DNA of 37,526 nucleotides from an uncultured Clostridia bacterium (GCA_937907605.1 CALCYI010000011.1:1-37526), one strand, 5' to 3'; positions 25,009 through 34,822 are shown, counted from the stretch's first letter. Made by a program: numbers and translations. Notes: a model not told the origin generated them from the letters alone.

Positions 25009-28000
25009 ATGAAAAGTAATAGTAAAATCCTTTCCGCAGTTCTTGCTCTGATTATGGCGCTGTCCATAATTATAGGAAGCACTGTACCCGCTTTTGCAGA
25101 GGGTGAAGTTGATACCTCTGCATATGATGAGTTCGTTGCTAATCTCAAGGTGCTTGAAAACTATTCTCACGAATACGTTCAGAGCCATACGAACGAAAAC
25201 GAAACTCTCAACGTAATTAACTATGTGCGTACCGGCGTTTCGAAGTACACCACGGGCTCGTGGACAATTCTTGCCGGTGAGGAAAACACAGCCTTTACTC
25301 AGTACGTTGCTGAGAAAGACGCTGAGAACGGTACTACCGCTTCTGCTTTAAAAAGCATTGAGGATGAGTACAAAATCGCCAACGGTAATACTATCGATTT
25401 ACGCCATATGTTCGGTAGTATGGACGTTGCTTATTACTCAACTGCTCAGGGTGCAAGCCAGAAGCTTGTGCAGTCAAGACTTGATTTAAGTAGCTGGGCT
25501 GGCGACGTGTGCGACCTTATGCTTATTTCTGATAAGCACAACGTAACAGGTACTGTTGAGGAAATGGCTGACGAGATAAGAACTAATTACCTTGGCGAAA
25601 ATTACGATTATGCTTTCGGTCAGGACGATATTTACGGCGACCTTGATTCGTTCTACATTTTACGTAGGCAGGAGGAAACCGGCGAAAGAATCAGTACTAT
25701 TATGGAGCAGTATTTTACTGCTGATTTAGCTGATGAAGACAGGGTCGAATTCTTCCTTGATAACAGACTTGAAGGCGTACGTTCCAAGAACGATATTCGC
25801 ACTTTGCTTTACAGAGCTTATACAAAGAACCAGCTTTTGTATTCCCTTGAAACCTCAAGGTCGCTCCAGAATAAGCATGATTTAAGAACTGCGTGTATCT
25901 ATGCCTTTGCAGATTACCTCTTTGAAACTGCCGGTGATCCCAACGCTCCCGATACTGTCGGTGAAGAGGAAGAGGAGCTTGCTGATAATGAATACTATTC
26001 CGTATTTTCTTCAACCTCCTCAACGCTCGCTCCCGGTATAAAGCAGGATATTAAGTACGCGGTTACAAAGGACAATAAGCAGATTGTTTATTATTTAGCT
26101 ACCGTTGATATTAACAGAGACGACGTTAATATCTATGCAAACTATAATAATAACGACCCGACAACCTGGGCTATGTCCCGTACTACCGACCAGATGGCTG
26201 CTATTCAGGCAAAGCATTCTAATCCTGATGACGCAGAAAATTATGTAGAAAACTATAATACTATTATCGGTACTAACGGCGACTTCTATAATATGGGTAA
26301 CGGTAAACCTTCAGGTGCGCTTGTTATGAACGGCGTTCAGTATGCTGACCATAATTACCGTGCAGACAGAGGTTTCTTCGCAATTCTTAAGGACGGTACT
26401 CCTGTTATAGGCTCGGGTACTGACTGGGACGAGATTGCCGATAATGTACAGGAAGCAATCGGCGGCAGCGTTGTAATAATCAAAAATGGCGAACTTGTAA
26501 ACCAAACAACCATTTCCGATTATTACGGAAACAGGGCACCAAGAACCTGTATAGGTATAACCTCTGAGGGAAAACTTATAATGATGGTACTTGACGGACG
26601 TCAGGAACCGTTCTCAGCAGGCGGTAATATAGCAGAAATTGCTCAGATCATGCTTGACGCAGGCTGTGTTGAAGCAATTAACCTTGACGGTGGCGGTTCC
26701 TCAACCTTTGCCGCTAAGCAGGAGGGCTCTGATGAGGTTTCAGTTGTAAACCGTCCCTCTGACGGATATGAACGTTCTGTAAGCTCTTCTCTTGTAGTTG
26801 TTTCAACCGCGGAACCTTCAAACAAATTTGACCATGTTTTAATTGAAACCGATACTGATTACCTTACTGTTAACAGTTCTGTTAACGTTAATCTTAACGG
26901 CGTAAGTACTACCGGCAACTCCGCTGATATTCCCGAGGACATTGTATGCGAGCTTTCCGATTCAACTATCGGTCATCTTCAGGACGGTAAATTCTACGCT
27001 GATAAGACCGGCGAGGTTGTTATTAATGCGATTAGCGACGGAACAATAGTAGGCTCTAAGACTTTATATGTTGTTGTTCCTGATCGTCTTTTCTTTTCAA
27101 AAACAAGCCAGGATATAATCTACGGCAGAAGCCTTGAGCTTCCTATTTGCGCTTCATATAACAGCAATGCAGTTACGATTAATACGAACGATATTATTTT
27201 CCAGCTTAGTAATAATGCAGCCGGTACAATTGACGGATTCACTTTTACGGCTGCTGAGGACAGCGGATTAAATAATATTACCGTTACCGCAATGCTGAAT
27301 ACCGACTTTTCAATAAAGGCTATTCTTTCAATGTCGCTTTATGATGAGGGCGCCGCTATATTTGATTTTGATAACGCAATGGCGGGCGACAGAATGCTTG
27401 CATGGAATAGATATGTAACAAATTCAACAACTAAAGATAATAAGGTATATTATATTAAGAAAGACGGCGAGCCGATGACGGCTGAGTATACCTTCGGAAT
27501 TGATATGCGTTCAATTCCCATTCCGTCGCAGCTAATGGATCTTCTTTATATGGTTGCAGGCGGCGATATCGAAGGCGTTACAGCTTGGATGTTCCTGCTT
27601 CAGCTTGCTGAAAGAGTAAGTCCGCTTACTAACGTTTCAGTTACTATTAATTTCCATCAGGATGTAGACGTTGATATTTCCGATTTAACTATTGTAAGCG
27701 ATTATTTCAGCTTAAATAATGCTGAATATGATCCTGAGGAGAACACTCTAACTCTTGTTGCAAGCTGGATTAAGCAGTCTGCCGCTATTGAAGAGGATAC
27801 TGCTAATCCCGTATGTATCGTAAGCGGAATTAAGATTACTCCTCGTGATAATGCATATTGGGAGAATAATACCGATCTTATCGTACCGATTACGGGTAAG
27901 CTCCATTACTGGATAGGCTTAAGATCGTCAACTCTTTACAATATGTCAAGCGAAGCTGAATTCCAGACTAATTACGGAATCTATAATTACGATAACTCCG

Positions 28001-29970
28001 CTAATCTTAAAAACGATAAGGGCGGCTGCTTCGAGATGGATTATCTCGACTTTGATGACACCTATCAGCTTAATAAGGAAATTAAGCAGGGCTGGAAGGA
28101 ATTTTACGGAAATCTCTATTACTTTGTTGATAACGAGCCTCTTACGGATATCCACGAGCTTCCGAGCAGGGAGGATCCCGAAAAGAAGTACTATTATGAT
28201 TTGGGCGATGACGGTGTTTATGTAGGCAAGGTAAACGGTTTATTTGAGCTTGACGGCGATATTTACTATGCGCTTAACGGCGTATTGCAGGTAAGCTGGT
28301 ATCCTGAGAGTGACGAGAACGGAGATATACATTATTACTACTTTGACCGTAATACTCATAAAGCAGTTAACGGCGCTCAGAACATCAACGGCTATGACTA
28401 TCTCTTTGAGGACTATAAGCTTGTAAAGGGCTGCTGGGTTGTTTCCGACGAAGGCAAGCGCTATATGTGGGCTGGCTCGTTTAAGAATAATCAGTGGTTC
28501 GAGGAAGACGGTAAGGAATACTTTGCGCTTCCCGGCTCAAAGGGTAAGTATATTGCAACCGGTATTGCAAGCACTCTTACTCATGACCGCGTCAATACCA
28601 TCCGTCACATCTTTGATGAGGACGGCGTATGGCAGAGTGAACTTTCAGGTATTTTCGATTATAACGGAAAATCCTATCTTGCCGATAAGGGTATACTCGT
28701 GATCTATGCAGGTCTTGTAAAAATTGACGACGATTATTACTACTTCAAGACCGATAACAGCATGGTCAAGGGTCAGGATTATTATATTTCAAAGACCAAC
28801 GGTTTACTCCCTGCCGGAAAGTACACCTTCGACGAGAATGGTAAGTTAGAGTATCTCAACGGTATCGTTAAGGTTTCCGACGACGTATGGTATTACTACG
28901 TTGACAATAAAAAGACTTATGCAGGTCTTATTGAAATTGACGGCGATATTTACTACGTAAAGACTAATTGCGAGGTTGTACATGGTCAGTCCTACTATAT
29001 TACTAAGACAAACGGGCTTAAGCCTCAGGATACCTATACCTTTGATGAGGACGGCAAGCTTGTAGAAGAGCCTCCGCACGAACTGCGCAATGGCATTGTT
29101 AAGGAAACTGAGGATACTTGGTACTATTATGTAAATGATAAGAAGACCTATGCCGGTCTTATCGAAATCGACGGCGACCTTTACTATGCAAAGACAAACT
29201 GCACCATTATTCATAACCAGAGCTATTATATCTCTAAAACTAACGGTATTCTTCCTCAGGGCTGGTACAACTTCGATGAAGACGGAAAGCTTATTGTTGT
29301 TGAACCTGAGAATATGAAGAACGGTATCGTAAAAGAGAGTGAAGAAACCTGGTATTATTATATTAATGACGTTAAGACTTATGCAGGTCTTATCAAAATA
29401 GGAAATGATACTTATTACGTAAGAACCAACGGAGAGGTTGTTCACGGCCAGAGATACTATATCACCAAGACCAATAACCTTAAGCCGCAGGATTGGTACA
29501 CCTTTGACGAGGATGGCAAGCTTGTTGAGGAACCTCCCCACGAGGTACTTAACGGTATAGTCAAGGACGGAGATACCTGGTATTACTACGTAAATGATAA
29601 AAAGACCTATGCGGGCTTAATTGAAATCGACGGAGATTACTACTACGTTAACAGTGCTTTTGAGGTAATTCACGGACGTGATTACTTTATTAGCAAAAAC
29701 AATAATATTTTACCGCAGGGTACTTACACCTTTGACGAGGACGGTAAGCTTGTTATTCTTAACGGTATCGTTAAGGAAGGCGATACCTGGTATTACTACG
29801 TGAACGATAAAAAGACCTATGCGGGCTTAATCGAAATTGACGGAGATTACTACTACGTTAACAGCTCGTTTGAGGTAATTCACGGCCGCAGCTATTTTGT
29901 AAGTAAAACTAACGGTATTGTTCCTAACGGAAACTATAACTTTGACGAAGACGGAAAAATGGTTCTTTAA
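25009..29970 (+). CDS. Surface phosphodiester glycosidase with C-terminal wall-binding-like repeats
   Basis: A 1653-residue secreted protein. The signal peptide is about 1-30 (cut after AFA). An uncharacterised helical region follows (about 35-330). Next is a phosphodiester glycosidase (NAGPA, PF09992) domain near 345-600, with GTNGDFYNMGNG, RTCIGIT and the diagnostic NLDGGGSST. Beta-rich Ig-like segments follow. From about residue 1020 aromatic-rich repeats resemble choline- or glucan-binding repeats, with six clear units from about residue 1212 to the end (periods 71, 77, 77, 77, 70). AAAGGAG at 24996-25002 fixes the start; the upstream ATG at 24967 has none. It follows licD closely, so its substrate may be the decorated glycan. 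Confidence 0.82.
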   Translation: MKSNSKILSAVLALIMALSIIIGSTVPAFAEGEVDTSAYDEFVANLKVLENYSHEYVQSHTNENETLNVINYVRTGVSKYTTGSWTILAGEENTAFTQYVAEKDAENGTTASALKSIEDEYKIANGNTIDLRHMFGSMDVAYYSTAQGASQKLVQSRLDLSSWAGDVCDLMLISDKHNVTGTVEEMADEIRTNYLGENYDYAFGQDDIYGDLDSFYILRRQEETGERISTIMEQYFTADLADEDRVEFFLDNRLEGVRSKNDIRTLLYRAYTKNQLLYSLETSRSLQNKHDLRTACIYAFADYLFETAGDPNAPDTVGEEEEELADNEYYSVFSSTSSTLAPGIKQDIKYAVTKDNKQIVYYLATVDINRDDVNIYANYNNNDPTTWAMSRTTDQMAAIQAKHSNPDDAENYVENYNTIIGTNGDFYNMGNGKPSGALVMNGVQYADHNYRADRGFFAILKDGTPVIGSGTDWDEIADNVQEAIGGSVVIIKNGELVNQTTISDYYGNRAPRTCIGITSEGKLIMMVLDGRQEPFSAGGNIAEIAQIMLDAGCVEAINLDGGGSSTFAAKQEGSDEVSVVNRPSDGYERSVSSSLVVVSTAEPSNKFDHVLIETDTDYLTVNSSVNVNLNGVSTTGNSADIPEDIVCELSDSTIGHLQDGKFYADKTGEVVINAISDGTIVGSKTLYVVVPDRLFFSKTSQDIIYGRSLELPICASYNSNAVTINTNDIIFQLSNNAAGTIDGFTFTAAEDSGLNNITVTAMLNTDFSIKAILSMSLYDEGAAIFDFDNAMAGDRMLAWNRYVTNSTTKDNKVYYIKKDGEPMTAEYTFGIDMRSIPIPSQLMDLLYMVAGGDIEGVTAWMFLLQLAERVSPLTNVSVTINFHQDVDVDISDLTIVSDYFSLNNAEYDPEENTLTLVASWIKQSAAIEEDTANPVCIVSGIKITPRDNAYWENNTDLIVPITGKLHYWIGLRSSTLYNMSSEAEFQTNYGIYNYDNSANLKNDKGGCFEMDYLDFDDTYQLNKEIKQGWKEFYGNLYYFVDNEPLTDIHELPSREDPEKKYYYDLGDDGVYVGKVNGLFELDGDIYYALNGVLQVSWYPESDENGDIHYYYFDRNTHKAVNGAQNINGYDYLFEDYKLVKGCWVVSDEGKRYMWAGSFKNNQWFEEDGKEYFALPGSKGKYIATGIASTLTHDRVNTIRHIFDEDGVWQSELSGIFDYNGKSYLADKGILVIYAGLVKIDDDYYYFKTDNSMVKGQDYYISKTNGLLPAGKYTFDENGKLEYLNGIVKVSDDVWYYYVDNKKTYAGLIEIDGDIYYVKTNCEVVHGQSYYITKTNGLKPQDTYTFDEDGKLVEEPPHELRNGIVKETEDTWYYYVNDKKTYAGLIEIDGDLYYAKTNCTIIHNQSYYISKTNGILPQGWYNFDEDGKLIVVEPENMKNGIVKESEETWYYYINDVKTYAGLIKIGNDTYYVRTNGEVVHGQRYYITKTNNLKPQDWYTFDEDGKLVEEPPHEVLNGIVKDGDTWYYYVNDKKTYAGLIEIDGDYYYVNSAFEVIHGRDYFISKNNNILPQGTYTFDEDGKLVILNGIVKEGDTWYYYVNDKKTYAGLIEIDGDYYYVNSSFEVIHGRSYFVSKTNGIVPNGNYNFDEDGKMVL
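28645..29967 (+). repeat. Six in-frame tandem repeats inside the glycosidase gene
   Basis: Units begin at 28645, 28858, 29089, 29320, 29551 and 29761, giving periods of 213, 231, 231, 231 and 210 bases. Each carries NGIV (or SGIF), WYYYV, YAGLIEI and FDEDGKL. The last two units are almost identical in DNA over their first 130 or so bases, pointing to recent duplication or conversion. Confidence 0.88.
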
Positions 29971-29973
29971 AAT

Positions 29974-30459
29974 ATGAAAAGATATTTAATATTATTAATT
30001 ACATTAATTATGAGCGTTACATTCGTTTCTTGTTCTCAGAACGGCGGTACAACTCCAGATGATAATTCCGCAGATAAGACTGTCTCAGCTTCGGCTGAGC
30101 AGTCCTCTGAGGAGGAAACAACTCAGATAAAACTGACTGAGTATAAAACAGATTACGGCGTGATTTCTTATCCCGAACAGTATAAGGATACTGTAAAAAT
30201 CAGCGAAAATAATGATGACGGGAATGAGGATTTAACCTTTAGCACAGAAATTGACGGCGTTTCCTATGAACTTTTCTCGGTAGTTATAACTGACGACGCG
30301 GAAAGAAATGATGGCGTAATCCACGATAAAGACGGTAACGAACATTATGTTACCGTATCTATGAGCGAAATTGACGTTTCGAATTTGAACGATGAACAAC
30401 AGAATACGTTATTCTCCATGCAGGAAATGGTTAACGACATCGTTGAAAATCTTGAGTAA
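29974..30459 (+). CDS. Small surface lipoprotein, function unknown
   Basis: A 161-residue protein with a basic, hydrophobic leader and lipobox FVSC, so Cys20 should be lipidated. A low-complexity Thr/Ser/Glu linker (about 22-50) precedes a small acidic alpha/beta domain that matches no family I recognise. It starts three bases after the glycosidase stop with only a weak ribosome-binding site, so translational coupling is likely. The next gene encodes an Lgt-like protein, the enzyme family that lipidates such cysteines. Confidence 0.75.
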   Translation: MKRYLILLITLIMSVTFVSCSQNGGTTPDDNSADKTVSASAEQSSEEETTQIKLTEYKTDYGVISYPEQYKDTVKISENNDDGNEDLTFSTEIDGVSYELFSVVITDDAERNDGVIHDKDGNEHYVTVSMSEIDVSNLNDEQQNTLFSMQEMVNDIVENLE

Positions 30460-30493
30460 CTAATCAAAACGATAGGCGGTGATGTAAATTGGG

Positions 30494-31189
30494 ATGATTT
30501 TAGAATGGCTTAGAAGCGGTCATAATATGCTTATTATTATATTAAGTATAGGAACGGCGTTTACTTTTTATTGGCTTATGAAGTTTAAGGACAGGCTCAG
30601 GCTGAACTGGTGGAAAGCTCTGCTTGCGTCCTTAGTTCACACTGTATTCGGCGTTCTCTGCGTTACCACTTTTGCAATGCTTGAAAGTTTAAGACTAAGC
30701 GCCTTCGGCAATCTCAGCATTTTCGGCGCAACCTTCTTTATGCCGATTCTGTTTTTTGCCTTTGCAAAACTTGGCAAGCGTGATATGGCTGACGTTTTTG
30801 ACATAGGCACAATAAGTATGATGTTTACCCTTATGTGCTCGCGCTTTAACTGTATTGTAACGGGCTGTTGCAAGGGCTTACCGCTCTTCCATTCAGCAAC
30901 TCTCAGATGGCCTACAAGAGAGCTTGAGATTATATTTTACATTGTATTAATACTTATTCTCGGGCTGAGCGTTAAAAGAGGAAAGAGCAACGGTAAAAAT
31001 TATCCGATTTATATGATTGCATACGGCGCTTTCAGATTCATTATTGAATGGGTGCGCGTATACGATGCGCCCTCCTTTATTCACCGCGCTCATATCTGGG
31101 CGATAATTTCACTCTTCCTGGGTATCAGTATCCTTGCAGAGATTAAAAATAAACAAAAGAAACAACGTATTAAGGAGATGAAAAAATGA
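30494..31189 (+). CDS. Lgt-like prolipoprotein diacylglyceryl transferase paralogue
   Basis: A 231-residue polytopic protein of about seven helices. Family landmarks are SRFNCIVTGCCKG (116-128) where Lgt has its GRxGNF signature, RWPTRELE (138-145) matching the HPxQLYE loop, and YGAFRFIIEWVR matching the YGxxRFxxExxR motif. The double Cys and the missing N-terminal HGG-type segment mark it as a divergent member, shorter than housekeeping Lgt (about 260-300). It may modify the adjacent lipoprotein, or it may use another acceptor. AGGCGGTGA is the ribosome-binding site. Its stop overlaps the next ATG by four bases. Confidence 0.75.
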   Translation: MILEWLRSGHNMLIIILSIGTAFTFYWLMKFKDRLRLNWWKALLASLVHTVFGVLCVTTFAMLESLRLSAFGNLSIFGATFFMPILFFAFAKLGKRDMADVFDIGTISMMFTLMCSRFNCIVTGCCKGLPLFHSATLRWPTRELEIIFYIVLILILGLSVKRGKSNGKNYPIYMIAYGAFRFIIEWVRVYDAPSFIHRAHIWAIISLFLGISILAEIKNKQKKQRIKEMKK

Positions 31190-34100
31190 GTAGTGTAAAA
31201 AACATATCGAAAAGGTTTTTATCACTATCCCTGTCCTTGCTTCTGCTGCTTGTCCTGCTTCCGTCAATGACCTTCACCGGTTATGCGGCAACTGTTAATG
31301 GTCTTAACGATACCAGTATCGGACTTGAAAGCAGCGGTGACGCTTCTTGGTCTGCCAGCGGGACTACAATTACAGGTTCTGCAACAGGTCAAAGCGGTAC
31401 TTGTAACGATAGTGCACAAAGCGGTACTTTAACCATTACTAATACTAAATCAATTGCAGCTCAGCTTTCCTTTTCCTATACTGTAACGCTGAATAACGGT
31501 ACGGTTTCTGTAGCCGGTACAAGCATTACTGCAGCAGGAACGTATGATAGTGAACTTGCTGCAGGAGGAAGTATAACAATTTCTATATCTTCTGCTGCGA
31601 CCTCTGGTTCGACTACGACTGTCAGCATTACTAATATTTCTTTAGTCGCAGACGTACAGGCTACCGTAACATATCTCGCTCCAACTAACGGCTCTTATAC
31701 TGTTGACGGTACTGCTATTACCTCTCAGACCTCTATTACCAAAAGCTCTGCTAATGCTACTGCACTTGTTGCAACTCCTGCTTCAGGGTACCGTTTCTAT
31801 GGTTGGCATAATATGACGGACGATTCGTTCTTCGGATATACAGCAACTTTTTCCGCAAACTTTGATACTAATATTACTGTTGAACCGTATTTCATTCCGT
31901 CAACAGCACCTGTGTTTGACGTAAGCGGAAAAATTTTTACCGATCTGAATGCGGCAATTACTTATGCTACAAATAACAGTAAAAATACAATTGTGTTAGT
32001 TGATAACGGCACTCTTCCAAGCGGTACATATACGATTCCCAACGGCAAGACGTTGCTAATTCCGATGGATACGAACAATACTATTTATACTACTGCTCCT
32101 GACGTCGTATACGGCTCACATACTACTCCGTCTGCGTTTAAGACTCTTACTATGGCTAACGGCGCAAAGATTGTTGTTGCAAATGGTGCTAAGCTATGCG
32201 TTCCGTCTAAGCTATCCGCTACTGGAACTAATACTACTTCATGGAACGGTACTCCTACCGGTACACACGGAAGGATTACTATGAACTCCGGCAGTACCAT
32301 TGAAGTACAAAGCGGCGGTGCACTTTATTGTTACGGTTATATCAGCGGCTCCGGCTTAGTTGACGCTAAGTCCGGCGCCACCGTCTGGGAGGCCTTCCAG
32401 TTCCGTTGCTGGCGCGGTGGTACTGCAACGTCTAATATGAGAAGCAAGACCGTATTCCCGATGAGCCAGTATTATTGCCAGAATATTGAGGCTTCTTTAA
32501 AGCTTGAACAGGGTGCAACGGAAAAGGTTTATACTTCTGTTAATGCTTCCAGCTCCGCATATCCGACATCTTGTACCTTTATCGGAACTGGTGGTATGTT
32601 TGTTCCTTCAGGTACAGTAACGAAACGCTATGACGGCTCTACTGACCGATTGATAATTGACGTTGACGGTAATTTGACCATGAGCTCTATGAGCATGAGC
32701 CTTAGCATTGTAACTCTTAATACGGCTGATTTTGTCCTCCCGATTAACAGTAATATAACGATTAACGTTAATTCAGGTACTACTACAGTAAACGGTCAGG
32801 ATTTAGCTTTCCTGCCCGGTTCAATTGTTAATATTGCTAACGGCGCGACCTTTAATATAGCGAACGGTTCTGACGTTTACGTATATGACCAAAGCGAATG
32901 GGGACAGTATGCAGCCGCAGGCGCAAATCTTGTCGTAGTAGGTTATTCTACCGTAAACGGCACTACAGCAAAGAGAAATAATAACAGTTTAATTGACGCT
33001 AAGTTTGACGTTAACGGCACAATTACCGTTAGCGGTACCTTCTACACAACGTCAAGCGGTGCTAATATTACTTCCAGCGGCAAAACAGGACGCATTGTAT
33101 ATAACGCCGCTGCCGGTACAGCAACTGCTACTCAGCAGGTAACGCAAAGCGGTTCTTCCGTAACATATGTTGATATACCGATTACCTCTGCGCAGTTACT
33201 TAATGGTGATGGTACTTTCACTGCAACTGCAGGCTCAGTTTCAGGCGACCTTTATACTTACAGCGCTCGTCAGAATAAGTGGATAAAAGGCGAGGACGTT
33301 GTAACGACCTATACTGTAACGTTTAAAAATGCAAGCGGTACTACATTAAAGACCGTTACGGTTGAAGAAGGAAATACAGTTCCTTCTGCTGACGTTCCCG
33401 CACTTCCCGCAACTGCGAACAATAATAACGGTACGCATACAACTTATGCGTGGAATGCAAGCGTAACAGCTCCTATTACTGCTGATACAACCTTTACTCA
33501 GGTAGGAACTACTGTAAATTGCACGCTTACAACAACTTCAACTACTGCCGCAACCTGTACCGCAGCAGGTTCAACGACACAAACCTGTTCTGTATGCGGC
33601 TATACCACAACAACTTCAATTCCTGCATTAGGTCACAACTATCAGTCAGTAGTTACTGCTCCTACATGTACAACAGGCGGATATACAACCTACACCTGTA
33701 CACGCTGTGGCGACACATACACTGCTGACGCGACAGCCTCACTTGGTCATAGCTTTGGGGAATGGACGGAAACTACAGCTGCAACTTGTACGGCAACCGG
33801 CGTAGAAACAAGAAGTTGTTCACTTTGTGATACAACTGAAACTCGCGAAATAGCAGCTCTCGGACACGATTACTCATCAGTAGTAACTGAACCCACATGT
33901 ACAACAGGCGGTTACACAACCTACACCTGTACACGCTGCGGTGATACCTATACTGCTGAACTGACTGCAGCTCTCGGTCACGACTGGGGCGAGTGGGAAG
34001 TTGTAACTGAACCGACTTATACAGAGGAAGGCGAACAACGAAGAATCTGTTCTCGTTGTGGTACTGAAGAGCGTGAAGCAATTTCTACATTGCCATTACC

Positions 34101-34581
34101 CGCTACAATTACGATAAGCGGTAAGGCAGTAATTGCCAATACTATCACCGGCGGTGGCAGCAGCTACGGTGCACGCGGCGTTTACTTCAAGGTTGACGGC
34201 GAATACCTGACTGATGATCAGGATAACAGAATTGCAACGTCAGAAGAGGCAGGTCACTACGGTGAATTCACCATCACTCTGCCGGCAGGCACGACATCGT
34301 TCCAGGTAGTTCCCGGACTGTCCGAGAAGATGGCAAGAACGGTAACCGTTAACGTAGACGATTCTTACGAAGGCGCTGTGATCCCCGTACATTATGCGGA
34401 TTACAACAACGACGGTAAGTGTAACGGTGTTGACTACTCCTTGTACAGAGCATATCTCAAGAATTATAATTACTACGGTGACTATAATATTGATAACAAG
34501 TGCAACGGTGTTGACACTTCTCTCTGCAGACAGTTCATTGGTAAGACATTAACTTACGCTACTGACATTGTTCTTGAATAA
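31186..34581 (+). CDS. Secreted beta-rich protein with CxxC repeats and dockerin-like C-terminus
   Basis: An 1131-residue protein with a signal peptide about 1-34. It has an Ig-like N-terminal region and an InlB B-repeat-like segment ending near GYRFYGWHNM. A long Thr/Ser/Asn-rich stretch looks like a right-handed beta-helix (about 245-690). Cysteine repeats follow at about 779-969, with PTCTTGGYTTYTCTRCG and ALGH spacers. A beta-sandwich module covers about 976-1070. Two EF-hand-type loops (DYNNDGKCNGVD and DYNIDNKCNGVD, about 1073-1125) have dockerin type I spacing. It is probably an adhesin or scaffold component. AAGGAG precedes the start; the ATGA overlaps the Lgt-like gene. Confidence 0.78.
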   Translation: MSSVKNISKRFLSLSLSLLLLLVLLPSMTFTGYAATVNGLNDTSIGLESSGDASWSASGTTITGSATGQSGTCNDSAQSGTLTITNTKSIAAQLSFSYTVTLNNGTVSVAGTSITAAGTYDSELAAGGSITISISSAATSGSTTTVSITNISLVADVQATVTYLAPTNGSYTVDGTAITSQTSITKSSANATALVATPASGYRFYGWHNMTDDSFFGYTATFSANFDTNITVEPYFIPSTAPVFDVSGKIFTDLNAAITYATNNSKNTIVLVDNGTLPSGTYTIPNGKTLLIPMDTNNTIYTTAPDVVYGSHTTPSAFKTLTMANGAKIVVANGAKLCVPSKLSATGTNTTSWNGTPTGTHGRITMNSGSTIEVQSGGALYCYGYISGSGLVDAKSGATVWEAFQFRCWRGGTATSNMRSKTVFPMSQYYCQNIEASLKLEQGATEKVYTSVNASSSAYPTSCTFIGTGGMFVPSGTVTKRYDGSTDRLIIDVDGNLTMSSMSMSLSIVTLNTADFVLPINSNITINVNSGTTTVNGQDLAFLPGSIVNIANGATFNIANGSDVYVYDQSEWGQYAAAGANLVVVGYSTVNGTTAKRNNNSLIDAKFDVNGTITVSGTFYTTSSGANITSSGKTGRIVYNAAAGTATATQQVTQSGSSVTYVDIPITSAQLLNGDGTFTATAGSVSGDLYTYSARQNKWIKGEDVVTTYTVTFKNASGTTLKTVTVEEGNTVPSADVPALPATANNNNGTHTTYAWNASVTAPITADTTFTQVGTTVNCTLTTTSTTAATCTAAGSTTQTCSVCGYTTTTSIPALGHNYQSVVTAPTCTTGGYTTYTCTRCGDTYTADATASLGHSFGEWTETTAATCTATGVETRSCSLCDTTETREIAALGHDYSSVVTEPTCTTGGYTTYTCTRCGDTYTAELTAALGHDWGEWEVVTEPTYTEEGEQRRICSRCGTEEREAISTLPLPATITISGKAVIANTITGGGSSYGARGVYFKVDGEYLTDDQDNRIATSEEAGHYGEFTITLPAGTTSFQVVPGLSEKMARTVTVNVDDSYEGAVIPVHYADYNNDGKCNGVDYSLYRAYLKNYNYYGDYNIDNKCNGVDTSLCRQFIGKTLTYATDIVLE
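34183..34523 (+). repeat. 341-bp exact duplicate, copy A
   Basis: Identical base for base to 35573-35913. It covers most of the beta-sandwich module and nearly all of the dockerin-like domain. Frequent CTG and GCC-type codons make it look unlike the AT-richer coding sequence just upstream. Confidence 0.95.
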
Positions 34582-34603
34582 GATTTTGCACTTCACTTTT
34601 TAG

Positions 34604-34822
34604 TATTAATTCGTAAATTACGTATTAATATAATATTCCTTTATATATAAGTCCTCCCTCTCGAAAGGGAGGGAGGCAATAAGGAATTAATTACGCAAAT
34701 CCTGAAATCTGGATTTGCGCGGCGGGAAGGTTCCCGCCTGCAATGCGGTTCTTTGCAAGGATTTATGGCGGGTTCTGATATGGAATTCCCTTTATCATGG
34801 TAGTATAAGGAGCCGCCATAAA
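34604..34822 (+). promoter_or_regulatory. Hairpin-rich leader before the cohesin-like gene
   Basis: The 271-base gap between genes holds a chain of stems: an AT-rich inverted repeat (34604-34630), a 10-bp stem with GAAA loop (34653-34676), CGCAAATCC/GGATTTGCG (34694-34719), GGCGGGA/TCCCGCC (34721-34738), a short stem (34739-34757), and a perfect 10-bp outer helix TTTATGGCGG/CCGCCATAAA (34762-34771 with 34813-34822). There is no terminator T-run and no clear promoter. It could be a regulatory leader or a palindromic mobile unit. I cannot match it to a known riboswitch. Confidence 0.5.

Noticed and set aside
28846..29541. 231-codon minus-strand frame inside the glycosidase gene
   Set aside because: It is a shadow produced by the tandem repeats; the + strand frame has clear domains, and the antisense product repeats with the same period.
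28645..29967. CRISPR-like array
   Set aside because: The periodicity is 210-231 bases, in frame, with coding repeats and no spacers.
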